From Rotaria socialis (taxonomy: Eukaryota; Rotifera; Eurotatoria; Philodinida; Philodinidae), in NCBI GenBank assembly GCA_905331475.1, contig CAJNYU010000063.1:124001-188000 (forward strand): 64,000 nucleotides of DNA, given 5' to 3'. The notes beneath the pieces are model-generated. The model saw only the letters and a program-made list of their open reading frames with translations. It did no database searches and was not told where the DNA came from. The position numbers were made by a program, and so were the translations under genes. Of the stretch, positions 1 through 12,536 are shown piece after piece (position 1 is the stretch's first letter; each line of letters starts with the position of its first letter).

Positions 1-574
1 AAAAGCCGATGAAATAGAAGAAGAATACACGAGCATTGCCCTTTCTATGTGTTGTACCCCTATCAAATGAATGCCTTCTTCGGGTTTTTTTTTTCTCTCT
101 CGCGTTCTGACTAGTGTAACAAAAAGAACTCTATTTATACGAATGACTAGACAAATAAAATTTGATTTCAACACAAACAAGAACTTTGGCTGCTTACGGT
201 TTCCATTTGATGGCAAGTGAACCTAAAGAATGAGAAGAACGTGATATTATGCATTGCATAGAATCGATTAATTAGATAATCGCAATGCGCGATTTCTTGT
301 TTTTTTTTCTCCTCTTTTTATCTATAGAATCAAACGATTTGAATGAAATACATTCCAAACGAATAATCGTCTAATAAAGATAAATAGACACGGAATTTCA
401 CTAATCTAAAACAAAATAAGAATAGGCAAGATTGTATGTTAATAAACATATAGAAACGTAAAATTGTTCAATGAGAATTTTATGAAATAATAAAATTAGA
501 AAACAGCTACGAGAAAATAAGCAGAATACTACTAATCGAATAAAAATGTTTATTAAGATCTACATTTTTTTTTA
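1..574. other. Non-coding flank downstream of TMEM115
   Basis: AT-rich sequence with homopolymer T runs and no supported exon on either strand. An AATAAA on the minus strand (548-553) lies about 20 bases past the TMEM115 stop codon and is a plausible polyadenylation signal for it. Confidence 0.5.
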
Positions 575-2950
575 TCATGATGTTGATTGTGGTTGTTGTT
601 GTTGTTCGTTAGTGTCAAAAAAATTTTGATTTGAACCTTCTTTTGGTATCGTTGATGTGAGCTCATTTGATTTAGTCAGATCGATAGACACAGATGAGTT
701 TTGTGTTGAATGATCTTGTGCATGTAATGATGATTGATGACTTTCATCAAGTTCAGGCCAATTTTCGTTTGTTGTTTCTTTTTGTTTCATACGATCATTT
801 AAAGCTTTTAAGGCTTTTTGTCTGAAAGACGATTTATTTTTATAATCAAAAGATTATTGGGGATTTAGATTTTGTCTATTTCATTATCATCATTATTTAC
901 ATATGATGTTTTCAATGAATATTGAAACGTATTAAGCTCGTTTCATATATTTTGCTTTCATAAAAGTAATCGAAATTGTTTCTAAGTGAATAATAGTTTC
1001 TTCATCTATTAAAATAGTATTGATTTAGCAAGATTTCCCTATAGACAAACAACATTTCATTTTTCCCATGTTTTGATGTTCAATTGTGAACAAGAACAAA
1101 GGCGATTTGAAGATCATTTGAATATGATTAGTAAAATTGTCTATTGACTTCGATTGAATGTAAACAGAAAACAAGAAATGCACTTACTTTCGTCTATCGG
1201 CGTCAGCAGCTTCCGGACCAGGTATTGTAATTGTAATACTCGACGATGAAGCAACATTATACTTTTTCCCAAAAGATTTACATAATTTCCATTTAACACA
1301 TATTTCAAATATTGTATTTGCAAAAACACTTATAATCGGTGAAATAGGTGATGGAAAGAAACTTTGAAAAAATGAATGTTCAATACCGTTGAATGAATAG
1401 AATAGGATTTATTAGACTTACCTAGCAAATGTAAATGTCGTTGATGTGTCACCTATTGTTCCATTTTGATGGGGTTGAAAAAATCTAAATAAAGCATGAA
1501 ATAGATTACTGTTGGACATCTTATTTATGCTCAATCGGTTGGAAAATTGTAAATTTTTCTTTCAAGAAACATTTAGTCTACACCCTATTGTGTACGAAAC
1601 AGTTAGTCTGAACATTTCCTTGCTGCTCATTGCTGATGGCTGAATGACACTTTCTTTTTGTCTGTCTGACTACGAGTTTAAGAAGCGCATTAAACGATTA
1701 CTTTTTCCGATAGAATAAACGTATACACATACGATTTACAAATTTTTCATTTTTGACCGATGGGCTACAGAACCAGATGTGCGCACACTTTTTCAGAAGA
1801 TATGTTTAGAATTTCTATGCAGAATAAGATTATTTCAAAAGATGATTATAATTTTGCCAAATTTGTATTTTGATTGGAACCTATCAAATGTAAAATGTGA
1901 GAAAAGAAGTTTTTTCATTGACGCAGTGTTATATAGAATAAAGTTCGTTCTATATTATTAAACACTATCTATTTTCTCATGATAGATCTAGATTTTTTAA
2001 ATTGTTTTTGTTTTTTCATAGACAAAAGCTACCGAATTGAAATACGTTGATTTTTTTTACAGGAATAAATTCTTTACAAGAACATTGAATTGGCATTCTT
2101 TCAAGACAAGAACTAAGAACTAGAATCAACTTTGAACTTTATCATAAAAATTTACCGATAGTAGTTCGATTATCTTATTAGAAAATTTGTACTCGTAGAT
2201 GAGTGAATAGTTTAATCTCGTTATACCTTAAATAGGTCCAACTAATTAAGATTCCAAAACTGAACATTATTAGAAAATGTACAGGTACAGCGCGAACAAA
2301 CCAAAGTATAACTGATAGAACTACCATCAATAACGGTACTTGATCTTGTTTAAGTTTAAAGAATGGTGTTGTTGCTAAGACTGTATCCGGCATAAGCTGT
2401 TTGATAACAACTGAAAAGGCTCCGAGAAATGCAGCTAAACCATAGATAGGCCTTTCAAACAAATATTCTTCATGAAATGTAAGACCATAAAAAATAAAAT
2501 AAATGCATGTTGCAACTACTGCATTTGGAATGGTTACAATAAAATAAAATCGTAAAAGTTCATGTGTACCCCATAGCGGCTCAATCATTTTCGAGTAAAG
2601 AAATACAACGATAATGTCAATTATTGTATGCCAAATATGCAATTCAATAAAGCTATGTGTTAAAAATGTCCTAAAAATGTTTACAAAAAAATATGTAGAA
2701 AATTTATTAAAATGTAAACAAACCAAATCCAAAAATTAGGTGGCATTACTCGTCCTGGAATGACAGCAAGTGCTTGCACACATTGTGAACTGAATGAAAG
2801 AGCATATCCAATTATACAGAAAAGACATATTAATTTTGTAGTTAAGCCTGACGAGAATACAGCGGACTGTAACTGTTGTCCAATATCTTGTACAAACGTT
2901 TGTTTCATTATCTGAATTAAAATACTGTGGAAATCGATGAAATCATACAT
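575..2950 (-). CDS. TMEM115: TMEM115-like Golgi rhomboid-like membrane protein
   Basis: Five exons on the minus strand: 2724-2950 (ATG at 2908 preferred, 2950 also in frame), 2227-2670, 1422-1484, 1188-1361 and 575-821. From 2908 they give 370 residues plus stop; human TMEM115 has about 350. The N-terminal half holds several hydrophobic segments, with PPNFWIW before the next membrane helix and EPLWG after it, both typical of the family. The C-terminal cytoplasmic part carries the SSITITIPGPEAADADRRKQ block followed by KALND, which closely matches the conserved TMEM115 tail. The family is a catalytically dead rhomboid relative of the Golgi, implicated in retrograde Golgi-to-ER transport. The last 60 residues are polar and Q-rich and differ from the vertebrate tail. 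The splice phases are consistent throughout. The main doubt is the start codon. Confidence 0.9.
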
Positions 2951-4451
2951 ATGAAAATCAATACCTTGTTCTTCGATTATCTCTAACTTAACAATAGGAC
3001 ATTAAGCATAACCTGAAAATCAATGGTTTCTAAGAAAAATCAGTGCTCATCACAAATGAGAATGAAAACGTGATGATTATTTTTCTTTCACTTCACTGAT
3101 TTGTATGTACAAAAAGGTATTTAATGGAAGTTTCATAGTTACACGGCGACAATTTTTCAATTTACAGATGGCAGTACGATCTTATATTTAAAAATTTTGC
3201 TTGTAGTTACCTTTACCTATGAACACTTATTGAGCTATCATCTACTTTGAACAGCATTCGTTTCTGTTTCGTGTATAGTGCATTTGGGGAACTATTTACA
3301 AAGCAACTATTGGTCTTAATTGTAGATGAATAACTATCAAACAGATATATAGTTCATTAAGTATATTCAAGCGAGACGCGTTCTGTTCAATGTTTCTAAA
3401 ATCTTGATGATTTTTATCTTTTGTTGATTGTTCGTCAATTGTGTCTAATGACTTACATACGGTTTAAATCAAGGAAAGAGTAATTTATATATATATATAT
3501 ATAAATAATGACCTTCTGATCGACTCCATGGTTTCCATTTTCACTCTCATTATGCCATTCTGTGCCCTTGAGGTACATTTTTTTCTATTCTATTTCTATT
3601 TTTCTTTTAAGATTCTTCTACTATACAAAGTGCAGTTTGTATTGAAATAAACTGTTTTTCAATTGCTCTTGAATCTTCTTCATCGGGCAATTTTTCGTTA
3701 AATCTAGTGAGACAGATTCAATTTATGATTATAGTTGTTGATTTGATTCATTTATTATTGTTCTAGCTTTTCTTGTTTTGAAATTTTATCTTAGCAAAAA
3801 CTAAGTGTATGCTTTGTGTTTTTTATTTGATTCTACTATTGTTATTTTTCCCTAGATATTTTAGTAACAATATTAATATAGGATGTTGATATTGCCTGTC
3901 AGAAAGAAATTGTTATTCAACAGATGCTATTTCAAGTTTCATCATTTCGGCGGAAAAAGTGACCTTTTGTTCCATGGAGCTATTAGTTAAGAACAAACAT
4001 TTATGAGATTATACAAAATAAGGCAAAATATTTCTTAGGTACTTGTTTATTTGAAGATTTTTCTGCACGTGTTTAGAGTTTTTGTGAGTGTGAAGTTCAT
4101 TGGTCATTAGCAACGTGAATCCGAGCAAAAAACAATGTTTTGAGGGTGTTTTATAAGAAATTCTTGATTTCAATGTAACGCAAAAAGACTCATTCTAGGA
4201 TATGAGCAGACATCAGAAAGGACTTATAATCTTCGCTATAGGCGAAATTACCGAGTGAGAAAAGAAAAACGTAGATTTGTGAACTTGTTTAATAATCAAT
4301 CATTTTCTCTATGAACCTTGACACGAAGGTCATGATGCAAAATTATAGTTATTTTTATTGAATTACAATTAGAAAAAAAAATCTATCTATCAATTAATCA
4401 TTATAAAATCAACAAATGGGAAATTCCTCAATTAAAATTTTTTCCATCTAA
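2951..4451. other. Intergenic, nothing recognised
   Basis: A 1.5-kb AT-rich spacer between the TMEM115 start and the TGFBRAP1 stop. It contains a short (TA)n tract near 3486-3502 and must include the TMEM115 promoter. No exon or RNA gene could be supported. Confidence 0.5.
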
Positions 4452-7400
4452 TTATTTTGCACAATGAACATGAACTTGACTACCATCTTGATAGATAACA
4501 CAAGATGTTTCGTAGAATTGTTTCAAACACTGTTTGCATCGTCGATATTCATGAACGGTTACATTTGCACGTTTTAATTTCGCTAATTTGGTGTTTAATT
4601 TTTCATTTTGTAAACGATTTAGAGATAATTCAAGTTTAGCTGCACGTTCTTCATATGCGCATGTACGCATGGCGCGTGAGAGAATAGTTTGTAACGATGA
4701 AATAGGCCAGTTCGATGGCAAACGTTTTAAAATCTCAATAAAATTAAATTCAACTTTGTTATTACCGAGAAGACAAAGAAGAGCTTCAGTTATTTCTTTC
4801 GGATGTCTAAAAAAAAAATCGTTTTGTTTTTGTATTTTTGATAAATTCTCTAATTATTAAAACTTACTTATCTAATGAAGCAAGAAACACATCGAATAAA
4901 ACATGTGCAACTATTTTTCGATCGTCAATTGATTTATCGTGCGATAGAGCCATGCAATAGTTTGCTGCATACTCAAAATCTTCAAGTTCATCAACAAGTA
5001 CATGAAATGCTTGTTGAAAATCGTTCATCTAGAGCGTCGAAATGTTGAATATAAAAAACGGAGATCGATTTAAATTTTTCATTAAGACTTACTTTGCCAT
5101 AAAGAAGAGCAACTTCCCGTTTGAAATATTTTGTTTGATTGATTCGATGAAGTACGGATTGAATTCGATAGGAATTTGATTTAACAAGAAATTCTTGCAA
5201 TTTACATCTGTTATGATGAACAATGAATAAAAATTGTTATTGCAAAAAATAAAAAAAATGAATTAGAATCGAACCGAGTTTCTTCATCATTGTCGCTAGA
5301 AGATTTGGATATGATTTGATCGAGATAAATATTCACTAATATTGTGTGAACTTCATCGGTCTTTAAATGAATAAATAGTTTTAATATTTTGATTTTCAAG
5401 GAAAGATTCCAGATGGAAACGAGACGATCATCAAGTTCGTATGATGTCTACACGAGTTTTCCGGAGAGACAATATTTTATATTCTTGTGATTATGAATCG
5501 ATTCCGAAATAATTTTCTTTAAATAAGAACAAGAAACAAGCTCCACACAACTCTATTCTCGATGATCTTGAGGAATCTCCTAGATGAAACTACTCTTTTC
5601 TGTTCACCTTGATAAGACATGAACTTACTTCAATCATTAATTTAAACACAGCGTCTTCAAGATAATTTTTCAATGCTACCGGATATGGTTTTAATAAATT
5701 CATAACAGAATTTGTATTAAATAGATCATTATTGGATTCACTTTGATATTTATCAATAAATATCTAAAAACTAATTATGCTCAGAAATCGAAATATAGAA
5801 ACTAAGACATTCTCTCAAACTTTAACCGCAAGTTCTTCTTCGTTTTGTTCTAATATCCATTTTGCAATGGAAAATTCCCATGATCGATCAAGGTTTCTTT
5901 CGAGAATATATTTTCCTATAATCCAAGTACCAGGAAATGTATCGTCATTCGAATATTCTTTCAATACAATTCTACGCTAAATGTAAATAAAAAGAAGAAG
6001 AAATTTTAAAAATAATTAAAAGTTTCAATAGACAAAGAATCCATTACTTTTTCCAAATATCAATTGTTTGTTCATGTTTGCCGTGTGCAGAATAAAGTAT
6101 CGCTGCACCATGATAAAATTGATTGTGAAAAAGCAAATCATGAAAATCAATGGAAATAAATGAAGCATTTTTTTCAAGAAATTCTATGATTATTTCACGT
6201 GTTTTTATTAACAAATAAGCTTTCAATAACGATGCATAATAATCCTAGAAGAAGAAGAAGAAGAAGAAAACTGATGCATTTTCAGTAGTTCAAAGTATAA
6301 CAGAATCTACACCCAGACACGCAGTTTTTTTTTCGTTTTTCTACTTACTGATTGGCAAGAAAATTCTTCGGATCGTTTTGTCATGTAATCACCAAATGCG
6401 TTTAGCCATAGAATATATTGGCTTTTCATATTTTCATCCATATCAGGCCAAGGAGAATTCAATGGTAAAAAATTTGGTATTTGTATCATAATCTCATGAA
6501 AGTCTAAATTAATATCATCAAATAAATTTAATGCTCGAATAACATTCAAAGCATTGAATTCAATAAGGCCGATTCGCTTTTTTGTTGATATTATAAGAGA
6601 ATTCGTGCGACGTTGTTCAATTGGTGAACAATTACTTTCCGCTAATGTTAATGCTTCCTGTAAACGATATGTATCTAGTAATTGATCTATTTGTTGATTG
6701 ATGCTAAGGGATTCAAGTAAACAAATGTTATCTTTAGTATTTATCAGAATAGTATTTGCATTTCTTTGAGGGATATTTATTAACGTTTGACAACTTTTTA
6801 ACGGCATCTGCTGTTTTAATTGATCATCCAAATAACTAAAAGAAAATATTTTGATAGTTTCTATTTCAATCAAGAAGCAATGTCAAGACCTATAAATATG
6901 AATATAATCTTTGACAAGTACAATTAAATATGGATGAGAATAAATAAAATCATTGGGCTGCGTAATAAACATAATTGGAGCTCGTTCACTTGTGCCAGCC
7001 AGAGTAGTTGTAATGCCAATATTTGGACCATTGAGAAGGTATTCACCCTGTGAAATGAAATTAAAAATCATCGTACAACGGCTTCAGTAATTCTGTCTAG
7101 TCGCATAGTTCATCCATGGCGCGCTAATTTTCTTTTATAGAATACCAAGGTGATCTTTTGGAAGCAAGTGATCGACAGTGAACTCTGGTAGCAAGAACGG
7201 ATTCGTCCTCTACTCAACTCAGATATACGGGCTTCAGGATTCAATCATCGTTTACTTATGAGTAGAGTGTATGGTCACATATACGTATGTCTACAAAATA
7301 TCAATTCGAACTCATAAATAATAGTGACAAGTCGAGACGAAGACAGTTGTCTTTCTTGACGTTCTGTATCGATAATGAACATCGAGCTATTTTTATATTA

Positions 7401-10400
7401 TTTAAATTGAAATGAACTACAAGCGATCACAGCATTTACCGGTGTGATAGTAGTAAAACAAGCCATTATACTTGGATCTTGTAATGTAAATATAGTCTGC
7501 AAGGAATCTGTTGATCGACGATCGCTGTTCAGATTGGATTTATAAGCAAAATAAGTTGTTTTCGAACATGCGAGAATACCAAATTCGTCCATTCCCTAAA
7601 ACATTGGCTGTTTTTATATCTGAAAATCTCCCATTAGTATAACACATACGATTGATATTATTGGATCTTGTACAGATATTTCGTTTATTAAATTAATATT
7701 TGTTCGATCAACTCGATAGATTTGTAATTTATTACGTTTTGTCGATACACACATCTGTATATCAAAATACTTTATCATATATGCATAATTTCGTTATCCA
7801 TCGCTTACATCAATTGACGCTCCTTGTGTGAATTTATTTGAAACAGCAAATGTTATAATATTTTTTAATTTTATATTCGGTATTAACTAGAGAACAAACG
7901 GAACCAACGTAAATATAAAAAATAAGGCGTAAAATTTCTCACTTGTAAATTATCACTATTAAGTATTTGAATCAGATTATCACTTAAGGTAATGACACGA
8001 TGAAGAGATAACAGAACGACTTTTATTTTTCCTACTGATTTTCGCTAAATAATTGAAACATATAGTAGAATTTAAAAGCAAAGCTCCATAATCAACTTAC
8101 TGCTCCCAGACTAGCACTACCAGTGCAATTGAATTCAAAATCTTTTGTTTCTGAACTTATTGAATTCTTCTGTGTGGAAAATTTGTAAACAAAACTATAA
8201 TCAAAATAAAAAAAAGTTTAGTTGACCAATTTTCTTAGGAAATAATAAAGAAATAATGTCAATACGGATTTTTTTGCGTAAAATCGGATTGACATTTGTT
8301 TAATATATTATCATAATATTTCATATAGAAAGACGATTTTCTATTCTTTTGTTTGTTTTACAATTTATAGTTCTGTATAATTTAAGTCTTAAACCGGAGA
8401 AAAACACTATCAGTTCACTAAATAAATAGTCGCTTTTTAAATCATTCCTGTGATTGATCATTAGGATAGATTAATCTATTTCGATTGTTTCTGACTCGAA
8501 CCCTGATTAATCCTTCAATCAAGATCAATGAGGATAAAAGTTAAAATTAATGATAAAAAGAATAATATTTTTATCTTTAATTCTAAGTCTTAACTTATTT
8601 TACAAACATAAATATAAATTCAAACGTTACAATCGCTGTTCCTCTTGTCAATATTTCTTTTTAGAACAAGTACGGAACAAAATATTGAATGATGCTTAAC
8701 TTCACCGGTCATTTTCGGTGAATTAAATAAGATCTTTGATAAGATACACTCCTATGCTCGAGTTATCTCTTTGACTTATTGCGTTTATCATAGTTAATTG
8801 ACGAATCACCGACGAGTCAAATTTGAAATCGATATTCTTCTATAGATGAAACCTATGCGAGAAAAAGTTACCCTAGAGGGACATCCACTACCAACAATCA
8901 AATCATTTCTTCATTAGTCAAAGAAGTTTTACATCGACAAATTAAACTTTTTAACACACTAAACCCATTGCTGTCCCTTCGTGTATGAAAAAAGTATATA
9001 GAATATTCTTTTTTTTTTGTCAAAGTCTAATCTGTATGATTATACTTGTCATTTACCTCCATATTACTCGTTCGTTCTCGGACACAACATATATATATAT
9101 ATATATGCACATGTGAAAGAAAGGGTGTCACAGTGTCATTTCATTGATTAATTCTCTTAAAAGTGGACTATCACATATATCCATTAAATTAAATTGATAA
9201 CATGAAATGTGCGTATGTTATTAAAATGTCATTCATACAAAAGGTTAAATATCTATCTAAGTATGACAATAAACGTATGATCGATTGATGAAGCAAGTCA
9301 TTTTTTTCATCGAATTAATTCATCAAAATATAACAGGTGTCTTTCATATCCTTATTTTCTTATCAATATTTCATCAGACAGCAAATATGCTCTTAGCTTA
9401 CATATATTCATATGTACAAGAACGCCTATTTTATACAAGACTAACTCATACAAACGATTAATCATATTTCTCTGTTATACAAACAATAACAACAGTAAAA
9501 TAGAACGAGACATCAGTACCCTATGGGGAACTATAATTTAGCTGCATAATCGGTTAATCGAGCCGTGTGCTAAGGCTTTTTTTCTCTCGTATGAGTGATT
9601 GAAAGTTTATTGACACAAGTTCTTTTTTTTTTCTATGTTCAAGAAATGAACGCACACACACACACACACATATGCACACACGTATATTGAGTTCAATTAC
9701 CACTTGGCTAGCATCGATTATTTATCTTGATCATAGAGCACTAGACAAATATCATTTAAATGTATTGAACGTGTTCATAATCTATATGTATACTCGATAT
9801 ATACGGTACGTATTCAATTGATACAGCAATGTGAATAACCAACGTCTGACGTTTATCGATATTGATGTAATATTTCATTCGAGAAAATCTCACCGGATAT
9901 TATCAATTGATATTATTTATTTGTTTGCTGTCTTTTCTCTTTTTAAACAAGTGATAATAAAATCGAAGTAATAAATAGAAAATATGCTGTTAGAAAATGA
10001 ATATTTAATTTCATTGATGAAGACGTATTGATTGATGAATTGATTGATTCTAAGGATAAAGCAATACCACACGATTCATATTCATTTTGTTTTGCTTGTT
10101 TATATTGACGTTTAAGTTGTAATGTTAAACATTGCGGTTCGTCGAGTAATGAACGAAAACAATCACGTAAACGTGAATAGATGTTACAATCGTTATCTAG
10201 TTGATCAGCAAACGTTGAATCTTGTATGCAATTTTCAAATTTAAATTGACAAAATTGAGAACGAAATGGTTGTAATGTACTGAGAATATTAAGTAATTGA
10301 TCGTCGGGATGAATTTCCGAAAAGCTGTATTTCGATATTGTTAATATGACGAAGAATTGATAGAAAATAGTTAGACTTCGATTTACAATCATGAAAGAAA

Positions 10401-12536
10401 ATAATTATATTCAATTGAATCGACACAACGATGAAATGAATACGTATATATCTACACAGGAAGAAGAGTTCTAATTTACATTGCTATCGCTGTTGAATGT
10501 ACAACATGTCGACAGAGAGACGAGACGAGACAATGATGATGAAGAATGGCGAGGTAGAGAAATGATAGAGCCTTTTTTCTCTCTCTCTCTCTCTCTTTCG
10601 CTCTCTTGTTCTGTCCTGTTCAAGCATAAGTTAGAAGGAAGACTAAAAAATGTCCACTTATATGTTCACTATGATTATAAGAGAGAATTTGCGCTATACT
10701 AACTAGTGATTACGATGAATGAATGAGTGACCAGCGGCGACGGCTACTCTTTGTTCGGTGTAAAAAAAGAATAGGCGGAGGAAATCCGTCGTATCACAAC
10801 ATGATATCAAACCTATGCGAACAAGACATCAGTTATCAACAAGCAGAACGGTTCATTTTAACTTAATTAATTGATCCATTCTAAAAATCTAGCCAATATT
10901 TTATGCTATTGAACATTTCTTTTCATGAAACAAAATGAATAATTTATTCTCTTGATGACACATTTTATGAGGGAATATCTTTTGATCTGCTACGATATCA
11001 TGGATCGTTTCCTAGCTATTCTTGTCAATAATGACCATTAATATGTCAAGTATGTCTCTTTATATACAATCAATATGTAGTATATATTTTATATGATAAT
11101 CACGCATTCATCGTGAGTTATAAACACTTTCAATCGCTGATAAATTTTCAAGTGACTAGTAAATATAGTAATACGAAGAAGAAGAAGGGAGTACGATCAA
11201 AGTAGTTTAGATAAAATAAATCTTGCATGACAAAATCAATAATAATTAGACAAGAAGAAAAAAGAAGAAGACATTTTGAATCAGGCAATCCTATGACAGT
11301 TCATTTTGTTTCACTCTGATCTTTTTCTTTCAAGGTTCCTTCGACATTTTTCTTTTCTATTTGCTATTTAAACAATCAAACATAAGCACATCCTTTCTTG
11401 TATTGTTTCTTATGATAATGTCATCATCTCGGCGGTATTCATCAATAAATAAATACGTATATATTTAAGAAACAACTGAAATACTAATGTATATGTGACA
11501 CAAAAAATGACAGATGAAATAAAGCTGGCATGCCATTCTTTTTTTTCTTCTTCTTCTTCTTACATAAGATATCGTTTTTCACTCGTGCATTGAGACGTTT
11601 GACTCTTGATCTTATTTTCTCTTAACATGTTTCATCGCCTATCGACCATGGTCAAATAGAAAGAGGAGAAAAAAGAACCTGATATGCATTACGATTAGAA
11701 TGGTACCATCGCGTTTCGACATATCTATAATTTATCTTCATAAAAAAAGGAGAAGAAGAGAGAGAGACAGCGATGGATGCAACATCTGTACAAGTGCAAT
11801 ACACGTACGCTTGCATATCTCACTACAGGGAAAGCTATTCTTTCTCTGTAATATAGACAATGGGTGGTTAATAATCACAAGTTCGTCTAGGCTTTTTGCT
11901 CTACGTTATCGTGAGTCTTGAGGGATAAATAATTCCGATTTAAAAATCGATTTTTTATCGTAGAATCAAGATGAAATCTAACTCAGACGAAGTCAAAAAA
12001 CATCAAATGACAACATAAGTTAATTATTCTATGCTGCTAATGTTTATATTAGAAAATATTACATGGATATGATCGACACGAGAAAATATGATCTTTATGG
12101 CCTCCAAATAGAATTGAATATCACTCATTGCCATTGGGAGTAGAAGAAAAATGCAAACGAATGATTGTGATATTTAATCAAGTTCGTCATGTCATTTTTG
12201 TTCTTCATTTGTTGAATAAACGAACAAGAATAACTTACCCATCAGTAGTTCCAATATAGAAATCATTGATGCGACTTGAAAATAAATTAGATGTTGAATC
12301 GTTGGTTATATCAATACATTCGATCTTAGAAGAAAGAAAAATATTTTCATTTTAATGCAAACGGTCTATAAAATAATAGAAATCGTAAATTTTTGTTTTT
12401 TGCTTTGAGAAAAATTCATTCGGCGAAACTAATTTTTTTGTTGAGAAAAAAAATCATTGCTTACCTCTCCAATATGTCCATAAGATTCCTTAAATCGAGA
12501 CCAAAGACTAACTATTGAAAATATATTAAGCGTCAT
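4452..12536 (-). CDS. TGFBRAP1: TGFBRAP1 / VPS3-like CORVET tethering subunit
   Basis: Sixteen coding exons on the minus strand: 12465-12536, 12239-12324, 8101-8194, 7943-8044, 7809-7886, 7650-7754, 7431-7595, 6890-7047, 6349-6835, 6048-6244, 5821-5971, 5629-5763, 5275-5360, 5093-5207, 4868-5028 and 4452-4806. They sum to 848 residues; human TGFBRAP1 has 860. The N-terminal half is a citron-homology (CNH) beta-propeller region; the C-terminal half is helical and clathrin-repeat-like. The protein ends with a C-x2-C pair and a VHVHC motif, the zinc-binding-like end of the VPS39/TGFBRAP1 family. Blocks such as FNTNSVMNLLKPYPVAL and KHEQTIDIW fit TGFBRAP1 better than VPS39. The family tethers early endosomes as part of CORVET. 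The second intron (8195-12238) is about 4 kb and contains another gene, whereas most others are 50-80 bases. The donor at 7431 (GTGATC) is weak and the least certain junction. Confidence 0.9.
9653..9670. repeat. (CA)n microsatellite
   Basis: Nine CA units in the large TGFBRAP1 intron, followed by a TATG/CACACA-rich stretch. Confidence 0.9.
9943..10392 (-). CDS. Small secreted, probably GPI-anchored cysteine-containing protein (unrecognised)
   Basis: A single uninterrupted ORF of 149 residues, nested on the same strand inside the 4-kb TGFBRAP1 intron. The first 25 residues are a hydrophobic signal-peptide-like segment (LTIFYQFFVILTI). The mature part has six cysteines, an even number suited to three disulfides, including two C residues framing FKFEN. 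The last 20 residues are again hydrophobic (FLTAYFLFITSILLSLV) and are preceded by a Ser/Asn-rich stretch, the layout of a GPI-attachment signal. A single C-terminal membrane anchor is the alternative. I recognise no family and assign no function. Support for its being real comes from the intact frame with matching N- and C-terminal sorting signals; there is no splicing evidence. Confidence 0.6.
   Translation of the reverse strand: MIVNRSLTIFYQFFVILTISKYSFSEIHPDDQLLNILSTLQPFRSQFCQFKFENCIQDSTFADQLDNDCNIYSRLRDCFRSLLDEPQCLTLQLKRQYKQAKQNEYESCGIALSLESINSSINTSSSMKLNIHFLTAYFLFITSILLSLV

Larger units (their letters stand above)
8195..12238 (-). other. Large TGFBRAP1 intron hosting a nested gene
   Basis: The intron joins the exon ending in the IGTTDG block to the exon starting FVYKF. 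The join is supported because the sequence on both sides matches one continuous stretch of the TGFBRAP1 N-terminus in frame. Apart from the nested ORF at 9943-10392, it holds (TA)n at about 9089-9106, (CA)n at 9653-9670 and a CT tract near 10579-10596. I see no other exon. Confidence 0.75.

Noticed and set aside
6244..6348. Possible separate gene break inside TGFBRAP1
   Set aside because: Exon phases and similarity continue across every junction, so one gene is the simpler reading.
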